From the NCBI GenBank assembly GCA_016199105.1, contig JACQHI010000044.1, forward strand, positions 1 through 5,666: a DNA stretch of 5,666 nucleotides, in the 5' to 3' direction. Position numbers and translations under genes: made by a program. This DNA comes from Lentisphaerota bacterium (lineage in GTDB: Bacteria; Verrucomicrobiota; Kiritimatiellia; JAAZAB01). Below are positions 1-5,283 of this stretch, piece after piece (positions within the stretch are counted from its first letter, which is position 1; every line of letters begins with the position of its first letter). The notes under the pieces are model-generated. The model was not told the DNA's origin and searched no databases. It saw only the letters and a list, made by a program, of their open reading frames with translations.

Positions 1-26
1 ACTCTAACCAATTGAGCTACTCCCCC
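1..26 (-). tRNA. tRNA gene, 5' part only (cut by window edge)
   Basis: On the minus strand the sequence from 26 down to 1 reads as the start of a tRNA. There is a seven-base acceptor strand GGGGGAG, then T8-A9, then a D-arm GCTC-AATTGGTTA-GAGT with a four-pair stem (one G-U pair) and the conserved GG of the D-loop. The anticodon arm, variable loop, T-arm and 3' end lie outside the window, so the amino acid cannot be assigned. The D-arm is near-canonical for bacterial elongator tRNAs. I consider the tRNA identity secure and the isotype unknown. Confidence 0.85.
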
Positions 27-42
27 GAAATAGACGGCCCAT

Positions 43-70
43 AAGATATGGAAATATCCGTCCGGTGCAA
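43..70 (-). promoter_or_regulatory. Candidate sigma-70 promoter of the tRNA gene
   Basis: Reading the minus strand, TTGCAC (70-65) is followed after 16 bases by TATCTT (48-43). These match the -35 and -10 consensus at 4 of 6 positions each. Transcription would begin near 36, about ten bases before the tRNA 5' end at 26, which is a normal leader length for processing by RNase P. The placement relative to the tRNA is the main support, since the hexamers alone are not strong. A small perfect inverted repeat, GATAT-GGAA-ATATC (45-58), overlaps the -10 region. Confidence 0.4.
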
Positions 71-73
71 GTT

Positions 74-103
74 AAAAAAGATAGCCCTGTCATGTGGCCG
101 GGC
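74..103 (-). terminator. Weak candidate terminator after the propeller protein gene
   Basis: On the minus strand, downstream of the stop at 142, a short GCCC/GGGC pairing (103-100 with 87-84) is followed by TATC and a run of six T (79-74). Just upstream a second small stem, CCGGG/CCCGG, can form in the 99-119 region. The stems are short and the first has a long loop, so this would be an inefficient intrinsic terminator at best. It is offered because the T-run sits in the right place between this gene and the tRNA. Confidence 0.25.
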
Positions 104-141
104 GAGGTTCCCCGGGCGTCATTCCGCCAGGGACTGCGCGC

Positions 142-1956
142 TCAACGGACCGCGGTGAAATCCGCGCCACCCCATGTGACCGCCATAAGGACCTGGTCGC
201 TGGTCCGGAACACATACCAGATTCCCGTGACGCGATCATACACCCCGAGATCGGTGAGGCCGTCGGCGTCGTAGTCGCCGGGAATGGGATCGCAGTTGGC
301 CGATCCGAAGGCAAGCCCGGCCATGAGGGTGGCGCCTTCCAGGGTCAGCGCATACCAGAGCCCCGAGGCGTCGCCATAGACCGCCGGGTCAAGGCGTCCG
401 TTGCCGTCATAGTCTCCGGGCACGGGGGAGAAACCCGGCCCGCCGCAGCCCAGGTTCCATGCGATGAGCGTGTCCGTCGGTGAACGGACAAACCAGGCCC
501 CGCCGGCTTCGTGGTACACGGCGTAATCGCAGCGCCCATCGCCGTCGTAATCCCCGGGTGCAGGATCGAAGCCCGTTCCACCCCAGATCGAACCCCAGGC
601 CAGGATGCCGTTGGTGGGGGAATAGACATACCATCCGCCGGTGGCCTCGTGATACAGCGCGTAATCATAACGACCATCACCGTCGAAATCGCCGGACACG
701 GGCTCGAACCCCGCTCCACCCCAGAGAGTATTCCACGCCAGCGTGGTTCCGGCAAGAGAGCGGACGAACCAGGCGCCGGTGGTTTCCGACTGCACCGCCA
801 GGTCAAAACTCCGGTTGCCGTCGAAATCGCCCGAAACCGGCTCCAGGCCGGTTCCGCCCCAGGTCGAAGCCCAGGCCAGGGCGGAGCCGGTGGCGGATAA
901 AATGAACCACGAGCCATTGGCTTCGTACACCGCAAAATCCCGGCGTCCGTCGCCGTCATAGTCCCCGCGCGGCCGGACGGCCGGATCGAAGCGGGCCAAG
1001 GCGATGGAGCCGGCATCGTGGCGGCGTTCGGGTATCCAATTGGAGAAAACCCAGATCTCTCCCTCGGGGGAAACGGCGGCGCCCACATCGCCTATGAATT
1101 CGGTGATGTTGGTGCCGTCCGCGGCGTAGAAATTGAGTTCAACGAGCGAGGACTCCGACGGCCAGTTGGTGCCGTCCGAAGACGAACCCACACAGATGGC
1201 CTCCCTCAGGTACTTGGCGATGAAGTAAAACTGGTTGTTGAAACGGAAGACGACCGGATCGTGGAAGTCGGTATAGAGCAGGCGGAAGTCGCCCCACGTG
1301 AGGCCGTCGGGCGACAGGCCCAGGAAGAGGTCGCTGGCGGCGGGATCGTTGGTGGCGTTGGCGCTGATGATGCAGGCGAAGGTGCCGTTGGAAAGTTGAA
1401 AATAGGCGCCGTGTCCGGCCAGGGAGAAGGGGCTGGCGGGGTCGTCTGTCGCGATGGGAATCCGGATACCGGGTTCCTGCGTAAACGAAAGGCTGTTGGT
1501 GGAGATGAAGCTGTAGGTCCGGTACTGGGCCGCTTGATTACCATGGTCGGGCGTAGCCCGCACGTACATGCGGTAGGTGCCGTTGGAGAGGGCCAGGACC
1601 CGCGGACCGCCAATGCTGAAGAAGGCGTTGGTTGGGTCGGGTGAACTGTCCACGAGGTCGCCGCCGTAGGTCCACCCCAGACCGTTACTGGAGTAGGCCA
1701 CGGAAATGTGTTCGTTGCTGGGGCCGCCGGAACGGTTGAAATACAGGCGGTAGGTGCCGTTGGAGAGCCGGATCACATCCGACATGACGGTGCCCACGGT
1801 GCCCGTTCCCGTGTTGTATCTGCCCACACAAAGCGTCTTGTAATCCCACACGGTGGGCAGGCGCGAGTCCAGGCCGACGGGCGTCTCGGCGGCGCAGATG
1901 TTCGCGACGGACAGAACCAGCAATCCCGGCAAGAGCCGGCGGCAGCGTACATTCAT
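142..1956 (-). CDS. Secreted two-propeller protein: GH/sialidase-like N-domain plus six FG-GAP/VCBS-type repeats
   Basis: This is an exported protein of 604 residues. The ATG at 1956 is preferred over an upstream in-frame start because AAGGAGT lies seven bases before it and a signal peptide begins there: basic residues 4-7, a hydrophobic stretch 8-20, and probable cleavage after Ala23. Residues about 25-325 look like a five-bladed propeller of the GH43/GH32/sialidase type. 'LSNGTYR' strands recur at 64-70, 123-129 and (as LSNGTF) 188-193. Asp-box-like turns occur at 89-95, 215-221 (SPDGLTW) and 259-265 (SSDGTNW), and there is a His-Asp-Pro at 232-234. Residues 331-604 are six FG-GAP/VCBS-like units, most starting with a calcium-loop pattern DxDxDGxxD and ending in a WGG-type turn. 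Catalytic residues cannot be assigned, so it may be an enzyme, a glycan-binding protein or a surface adhesin. It is transcribed alone, away from its neighbour. Export and repeats are clear; enzyme activity is not. Confidence 0.9.
   Translation of the reverse strand: MNVRCRRLLPGLLVLSVANICAAETPVGLDSRLPTVWDYKTLCVGRYNTGTGTVGTVMSDVIRLSNGTYRLYFNRSGGPSNEHISVAYSSNGLGWTYGGDLVDSSPDPTNAFFSIGGPRVLALSNGTYRMYVRATPDHGNQAAQYRTYSFISTNSLSFTQEPGIRIPIATDDPASPFSLAGHGAYFQLSNGTFACIISANATNDPAASDLFLGLSPDGLTWGDFRLLYTDFHDPVVFRFNNQFYFIAKYLREAICVGSSSDGTNWPSESSLVELNFYAADGTNITEFIGDVGAAVSPEGEIWVFSNWIPERRHDAGSIALARFDPAVRPRGDYDGDGRRDFAVYEANGSWFILSATGSALAWASTWGGTGLEPVSGDFDGNRSFDLAVQSETTGAWFVRSLAGTTLAWNTLWGGAGFEPVSGDFDGDGRYDYALYHEATGGWYVYSPTNGILAWGSIWGGTGFDPAPGDYDGDGRCDYAVYHEAGGAWFVRSPTDTLIAWNLGCGGPGFSPVPGDYDGNGRLDPAVYGDASGLWYALTLEGATLMAGLAFGSANCDPIPGDYDADGLTDLGVYDRVTGIWYVFRTSDQVLMAVTWGGADFTAVR
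145..966 (-). repeat. Six tandem protein repeats (45-46 codons each) encoding an FG-GAP/VCBS-like propeller
   Basis: The units occupy 966-832, 831-694, 693-556, 555-418, 417-280 and 279-145 on the minus strand. The first and last are 45 codons and the middle four are exactly 46. Each opens with Gly-Asp-(Tyr/Phe)-Asp and an EF-hand-like calcium loop, followed by AVY-type and W(F/Y)-type beta strands. The second unit has a degenerate loop (Asn-Arg in place of Asp-Gly). The units have diverged at DNA level, so they are old structural blades and not recent duplications. The array ends at the stop codon, so the last blade is the C-terminus. Confidence 0.9.
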
Positions 1957-1963
1957 ATAGTTG

Positions 1964-1970
1964 ACTCCTT
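1964..1970 (-). promoter_or_regulatory. Ribosome binding site fixing the start of the propeller protein
   Basis: AAGGAGT on the minus strand is followed by seven bases and ATG at 1956. This is a strong Shine-Dalgarno match at ideal spacing. It decides against the in-frame start 27 codons upstream, whose extra residues are not signal-peptide-like. Confidence 0.85.
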
Positions 1971-2009
1971 GAGGTTGGAATAAGCAACACGGGCATTTTA
2001 ATAAAAATG

Positions 2010-2037
2010 ACTGTAGCAATAATTTCGATCTGGGCAA
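2010..2037 (-). promoter_or_regulatory. Candidate sigma-70 promoter for the propeller protein
   Basis: On the minus strand TTGCCC (2037-2032) is followed after 16 bases by TACAGT (2015-2010). Each hexamer matches 4 of 6 consensus positions. It would give a leader of about 50 bases before the ATG at 1956. The region between is AT-rich, as expected for a promoter. The same -10 hexamer and the same 16-base spacer recur at 5247-5274. Confidence 0.3.
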
Positions 2038-2060
2038 GTATTAAGATACGGTTGCCGAAT

Positions 2061-2120
2061 ATGGAGTTGGCGGCGGCCGGGCTCTCCTGTATTCTCTTCC
2101 CATTGCTGTTGGCCCGGTGA
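2061..2120 (+). CDS. Possible 19-residue hydrophobic upstream ORF
   Basis: An ATG at 2061 opens 19 codons (MELAAAGLSCILFPLLLAR) closed by TGA at 2118-2120. The stop overlaps the GTG at 2117 in a GTGA arrangement and sits five bases before the ATG at 2126 that I take as the methyltransferase start. The peptide is mostly hydrophobic. No good ribosome binding site precedes it, and it could be a chance ORF. If translated, it would couple to the downstream gene. Confidence 0.2.
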   Translation: MELAAAGLSCILFPLLLAR

Positions 2121-2125
2121 CGCCG

Positions 2126-3124
2126 ATGTTAAACAAGAACATTTTTCTGGCTCGTGACCTGGCGCCGCTGTCGCGGGAGTTCTGCGAACGGATCATCGCC
2201 TTGTCGTCGCAAAACCTCCGAGACGAGCTGCCGCCGATGGTCCGACTGCAGGAGTATGTCCTGAAAATCCTGGAGTATGCGACCTTGACGAGAAGCATCG
2301 TGATTCCGCGGCGCATCCGGGAGGCCGTGAACCAAACCGGGGAGCTGCCGGCGTTTGAGCGATACCAGTCCGCCTGTTTCCGGATGTATGCGGATTATGT
2401 CCGGGAATCGGGAGGGGAACACCTGGATGAGGTCGCTGTTCGGGAACAGATGGCGGGACAGATGACGCGTTGCGAGGCGCGGTGGAAACAGTGTGTTCCC
2501 GACGAGGATACGGTGACCAGTGTCCAGTTGGACGCGTTTTACGGGGGCCTGGGTTTCCTGGACTCGATCCGGATTCATGAGTGCGGCGATTACGCCATGG
2601 CCTTGAGGGGGTGCGTGTCGGTGCTCGGGGTGAATCGTTCCCAGAAGGGGAGCGTGTTCGATTACGGGGGCGGGGGCGGTCTCTGCACCAGCGTGGCGGC
2701 GTCGTTGGGCGCCCGGCGGACGGTTCTGATCGACGCCAATCCGGGGCTGCTCGACTTTGCCCGGTGGCGGGACGCGGCATGTCAAATCCGGGGGGTGGAA
2801 TACTGTCCTTTGAAGGACGCCGATACCCTGGGGGAAAACCAGTTTGATTTCGGGATCTGCACGGAAGTGCTCGAACACGTGGTGGATCCGCCGGCGGTGG
2901 CGCGAAAATGCGGGTCGCTGTTGAAGCCGGGCGGCCTGCTGTTCATGTCGGCCTCGTTCCGCCAGTATCCGCATTTTTCGCACGTGAAAAACAACCGGCG
3001 ATACGCGGGAAAGGAAGATGTGCTCATGGCCTCCGCGGGGTTCAGTCCGCTGGCGCTGGCGGAAGCCCAGCTCCCCTTTCCCTTCCTCGACGAGTGGAAG
3101 TTCTATGTGAAGAATAATGCCTGA
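2126..3124 (+). CDS. Class I SAM-dependent methyltransferase
   Basis: Predicted cytoplasmic methyltransferase of 332 residues using S-adenosylmethionine. The Rossmann core is clear. The glycine-rich motif I (FDYGGGGG) is at about 178-185 and follows a beta strand. The acidic residue that ends strand beta-2 and binds the ribose is Asp203 (LIDANPG). A motif IV-like TEVLEHVVDP is at 246-255, and the LKPGGLLFMSAS strand-turn typical of the Methyltransf_11/23 group is at 266-277. The first 140 or so residues are mainly helical, contain no motif I know, and probably form a substrate or partner domain. The ATG at 2126 is preferred over GTG at 2117 because GGTGA (2116-2120) lies five bases upstream of it; only three residues differ. 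The substrate is unknown. The gene is followed after 9 bp by the CsgG-like gene, so the two form an operon. Confidence 0.87.
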   Translation: MLNKNIFLARDLAPLSREFCERIIALSSQNLRDELPPMVRLQEYVLKILEYATLTRSIVIPRRIREAVNQTGELPAFERYQSACFRMYADYVRESGGEHLDEVAVREQMAGQMTRCEARWKQCVPDEDTVTSVQLDAFYGGLGFLDSIRIHECGDYAMALRGCVSVLGVNRSQKGSVFDYGGGGGLCTSVAASLGARRTVLIDANPGLLDFARWRDAACQIRGVEYCPLKDADTLGENQFDFGICTEVLEHVVDPPAVARKCGSLLKPGGLLFMSASFRQYPHFSHVKNNRRYAGKEDVLMASAGFSPLALAEAQLPFPFLDEWKFYVKNNA

Positions 3125-3128
3125 GGTG
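3123..3128 (+). promoter_or_regulatory. Ribosome binding site of the CsgG-like gene overlapping the upstream stop
   Basis: GAGGTG starts inside the TGA stop of the methyltransferase gene and ends five bases before ATG at 3134. Overlap of the stop with the binding site suggests translational coupling and supports co-transcription of the two genes. Confidence 0.75.
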
Positions 3129-3133
3129 TTGCC

Positions 3134-3685
3134 ATGAAAAGGTGGACGCTACGTTTGTCCCTGGGGATCCTGCTTTGCGGATGTACGCTGGCTTTTAGCC
3201 AGCCCCGCCGGTCGGTCAGCCTGACGTGCGGAGTGTATGAGGGAAAGGAAATTAATCGTGGTTTGACGGATTTGTTGACGGCGAAACTGTCCGAAAACCG
3301 CGACGTGGTCGTTGTTGATCGAACCAGCTTAAACATGGTGTTGGGGGAAAAATCCCTGACGATGATGAGCGAGGACGTGCTGCGGCAGGCCCGGGTGGGC
3401 CGGCTGCTCGGCATTGATTATTTCGTGTGGGTCAATGCCGCGACCACATCCGCCGTTGTCGAGGTGGTGGAGGCGTCAACAGGGCGCGGTGTGGCGGTGT
3501 GGCGAGTCGGTTTTGAGAAGGACCATCTGATAAACGGATTTCCCGCCCTGGCGGCGGAAGCGACGCGCCGTGCATTGACCGGGCTTCCTCCTGTCACCAA
3601 AAGACTGCCTGTCATCGCCTTCGTGGAGCCGTTTCCGGCGTCGCCTTCGCGCGGGATGGCCGTCAACGGCGATGTCGAATCTTAG
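3134..3685 (+). CDS. Exported CsgG/LpoB-like protein, ending at an in-frame TAG
   Basis: A protein of 183 residues up to the first stop. It has an N-terminal export signal: Lys2-Arg3, a hydrophobic core 8-20, then either lipoprotein processing at Cys17 (LLCGC, an imperfect lipobox) or signal peptidase I cleavage near Ser22. Residues about 28-128 resemble the CsgG/LpoB-type periplasmic fold. The helix-strand segment GLTDLLTAKLSENRDVVVVDR (about 43-63) is followed by SLNMVLGEK. Then come VGRLLGIDYFVWV (88-100) and VEVVEASTGRGVAVWR (109-124), the usual 'regulator or secretion lipoprotein' pattern that includes the 'ligand-free' strand pair. Full CsgG proteins are longer, so this is not a curli secretion channel subunit by length. 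A new strand (LPVIAFVEPF, 158-167) begins a second lobe that the TAG at 3683 interrupts. It may be a truncated gene, a readthrough gene, or a short functional protein. Confidence 0.75.
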   Translation: MKRWTLRLSLGILLCGCTLAFSQPRRSVSLTCGVYEGKEINRGLTDLLTAKLSENRDVVVVDRTSLNMVLGEKSLTMMSEDVLRQARVGRLLGIDYFVWVNAATTSAVVEVVEASTGRGVAVWRVGFEKDHLINGFPALAAEATRRALTGLPPVTKRLPVIAFVEPFPASPSRGMAVNGDVES

Positions 3686-3904
3686 GTGGGGCTTTTTTTC
3701 TCGGAATTGACAAAAAAAGGGGTGTATGTCTTGCCGCGGAGATTCGCGCGGGAAACGGTGGACGAACAATTGACAAAATGGCTGAATCGGCGTGGACAAC
3801 GGCGTTCGTTTAGCGGCCAGGCGTTCACCGCATACCTGAAACGATATCCGCTGCCGAGACCGAGGATCAAGAACAACTTCTATGCTCTGTCGTTCGGAAC
3901 GTGA
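3686..3904 (+). pseudogene. In-frame continuation of the CsgG-like gene beyond the amber codon
   Basis: Directly after TAG (3683-3685) the same reading frame stays open for 72 codons and ends at TGA (3902-3904). It reads as a folded domain: an amphipathic helix (GLFFSELTKKG), a strand (VYVLPRR), a second helix (ETVDEQLTKWLNRRG), and a basic C-terminal part. The helix before the strand starts upstream of the TAG (VNGDVES), so the stop cuts one secondary structure unit. With the TAG read as an amino acid, the whole product would be 256 residues. A separate start at the GTG (3686) is unlikely because no ribosome binding site precedes it. Either the gene carries a nonsense mutation, the stop is read through, or the base call is wrong. 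Confidence 0.5.
3692..3719 (+). repeat. A-tract/T-tract inverted repeat just after the amber codon
   Basis: CTTTTTTT (3692-3699) and AAAAAAAG (3712-3719) are perfect 8-base complements separated by 12 bases. They could form an A/U-rich stem six bases after the TAG. The stem is weak because it has one G-C pair. The homopolymers are also spots where polymerase or sequencing slips. Confidence 0.6.
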
Positions 3905-3906
3905 GT

Positions 3907-3957
3907 GATGCATAAAAGATGCATAAGATGCATAAATGAGCGATAACGCGATGCATT
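3907..3957. repeat. Cluster of four ATGCAT palindromes (GATGCATAA-type)
   Basis: ATGCAT occurs at 3908-3913, 3919-3924, 3928-3933 and 3951-3956, every copy preceded by G. The first three are near-identical direct repeats GATGCATAA with starts 11 and 9 bases apart; the fourth is GATGCATTAA. The cluster begins three bases after the TGA at 3902 and lies about 115 bases before chrA. It could be an operator, protein-binding iterons or a microsatellite-like expansion. The sequence does not decide between these. Confidence 0.7.
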
Positions 3958-4071
3958 AATCCGCTTCGTGAGTCATCACCTGGACTACAACAACCTGCGC
4001 AAGCACTAAGCCTATCGCAAACGAAAAACGCTCACTCTGTCATTTTTTTGCACTACATTTCAAAATTTTTA

Positions 4072-5238
4072 ATGGAACCGGAAAAAATCCCGCCCTGGAG
4101 ACTTTTCCGGGCGTTCCTGCGACTCGGCCTGACGGCGTTCGGCGGGCCGGCGATGGTCGCCTATATCCGTGAACTGGCCGTTGAAAAAAAACAGTGGCTT
4201 CGCGCCGAAGACTTCCAGGAGGGCGCGGCGTTGTGTCAAACGCTTCCCGGCGCAACCGCCATGCAGACGGCCGCGTTTGTGGGACTCCGCGCCGGCGGCC
4301 CCCTGGGCGCATTGGCGGCTTTTGTGGGATTGGGTCTGCCGGCGTTCGTACTGATGGTTGTGGCGTCGTCGGTCTATCAGTCCGGACGGGACCTCAGCCC
4401 GGTATTGGCCGCGTTTCACGGCCTCCATGCGATTGTCATTGCCCTGATCGTCCATGCAGCCGTCAATTTCGGCCGCGCGTTCATCAAAAATTGGCGTGAC
4501 GGGTTTCTGGCGGCCGGAGCCGCGCTATTCCTTTCGTTTCACGGCAGCCCGCTCCTGGCCATTGCGGTGGCCGCCGGACTCGGACTGCTCCTGTATCGGA
4601 ACATGGCACTGCCGGCGCCGCGGCGACCATCTCCGACCCAGGTGCCTGGATTCCGATTGCTGGGCCTCGCGTTTTTATGGACGGGCATTGCCGCGGCCGG
4701 CATGGTCCTGCTTTTCCGGATGAACCCCGGCCTCTTTTCACTGGCGCTGGTCATGGCGAAGGTTGACCTGTTCGCGTTCGGCGGCGGCTTCGCGTCCGTG
4801 CCGATCATGCTTCACGAAGTGGTCGGGGTCCGGGAGTGGCTGGACGCCCGCACCTTCATGGACGGCATCGCGCTCGGACAGATCACGCCGGGGCCGATCG
4901 TCATCACGGCCACGTTTGTGGGCTACCAGATGGCGGGACTGGCGGGCGCGCTTGTCGCCACCGTGGCGATCTTCAGTCCGTCCTTCCTCCTGGTGCTCGC
5001 CGCGGTCCCGTTTCTCGACCGTCTGCAAAACGCGTCCGCGGTGCGCCGTGTGCTTCGCGCCATACTCGCGACGTTCGTGGGGTTGCTCCTGGCGACGGCC
5101 GTGACCTTCGGCATGGCTGTGAAGTGGGACCTGCCGGTCGCGGCGCTGGCCGTGGCGGCGCTGGCGGCCTTGCGCCTGAAGGTGGATATGCTCTGGGTGG
5201 TTCTTGCGGGCGGCGCCGTCTCCGTCTTCCTCCTGTGA
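4072..5238 (+). CDS. chrA: Chromate transporter, CHR family, two-domain form
   Basis: An inner-membrane protein of 388 residues, the usual length of long-chain CHR proteins (TC 2.A.51), which expel chromate and lower its cytoplasmic level. Two homologous halves are visible. The first has AFGGP (22-26), Trp42 and LPGATAMQTAAFVG (58-71), followed by a GPLGA hydrophobic helix. The second has AFGGG (235-239), Trp256 and ITPGPIVITATFVG (271-284), followed by AGALVATVAIFSPSFLLVL. A charged linker around 176-192 separates them. About ten or more membrane helices are expected, and the last ends at the C-terminus. The start is the ATG at 4072; a TTG eight codons upstream is possible. No Shine-Dalgarno sequence precedes either, and the leader is AT-rich. 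No chrB, chrF or other metal-resistance gene is nearby, so it appears to be a standalone transporter. Specificity for chromate is inferred from family membership; some members may handle other oxyanions. Confidence 0.93.
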   Translation: MEPEKIPPWRLFRAFLRLGLTAFGGPAMVAYIRELAVEKKQWLRAEDFQEGAALCQTLPGATAMQTAAFVGLRAGGPLGALAAFVGLGLPAFVLMVVASSVYQSGRDLSPVLAAFHGLHAIVIALIVHAAVNFGRAFIKNWRDGFLAAGAALFLSFHGSPLLAIAVAAGLGLLLYRNMALPAPRRPSPTQVPGFRLLGLAFLWTGIAAAGMVLLFRMNPGLFSLALVMAKVDLFAFGGGFASVPIMLHEVVGVREWLDARTFMDGIALGQITPGPIVITATFVGYQMAGLAGALVATVAIFSPSFLLVLAAVPFLDRLQNASAVRRVLRAILATFVGLLLATAVTFGMAVKWDLPVAALAVAALAALRLKVDMLWVVLAGGAVSVFLL

Positions 5239-5246
5239 CATCGCGT

Positions 5247-5274
5247 TTGATTTTTCGCGCGAGAACGGTACAGT
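5247..5274 (+). promoter_or_regulatory. Candidate sigma-70 promoter very close to the last gene
   Basis: TTGATT (5247-5252) and TACAGT (5269-5274) are separated by 16 bases, each 4 of 6 against consensus. The expected transcription start is near 5281, only a few bases before ATG at 5284, so the mRNA would be leaderless or nearly so. That agrees with the lack of a Shine-Dalgarno sequence before this ATG. Confidence 0.4.
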
Positions 5275-5283
5275 TCCATCTCC

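Noticed and set aside
145..966. Regularly spaced repeats of about 138 bp suggesting a CRISPR or satellite array
   Set aside because: The periodicity comes from 45-46-codon protein repeats within one gene; the units are diverged in DNA and there are no short identical repeats with unique spacers.
1018..1644. Long plus-strand open frame of 208 codons
   Set aside because: It lies antisense to the propeller gene, which has a signal peptide, ribosome binding site and recognisable repeats. High GC leaves antisense frames open by chance, and its protein shows no family features.
1957..2037. N-terminal extension of the propeller protein by 27 residues
   Set aside because: The strong ribosome binding site and the signal peptide both point to ATG 1956; the extension would put a non-signal segment before the export signal.
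2129..2983. Minus-strand open frame of 284 codons
   Set aside because: It is antisense to the methyltransferase with clear motifs; the translation is rich in His, Arg and Pro as expected from GC-rich shadow frames.
3968..4047. Integron attC-like or transposon end
   Set aside because: No paired GTTRRRY/RYYYAAC core sites, no terminal inverted repeats and no recombinase gene are visible.
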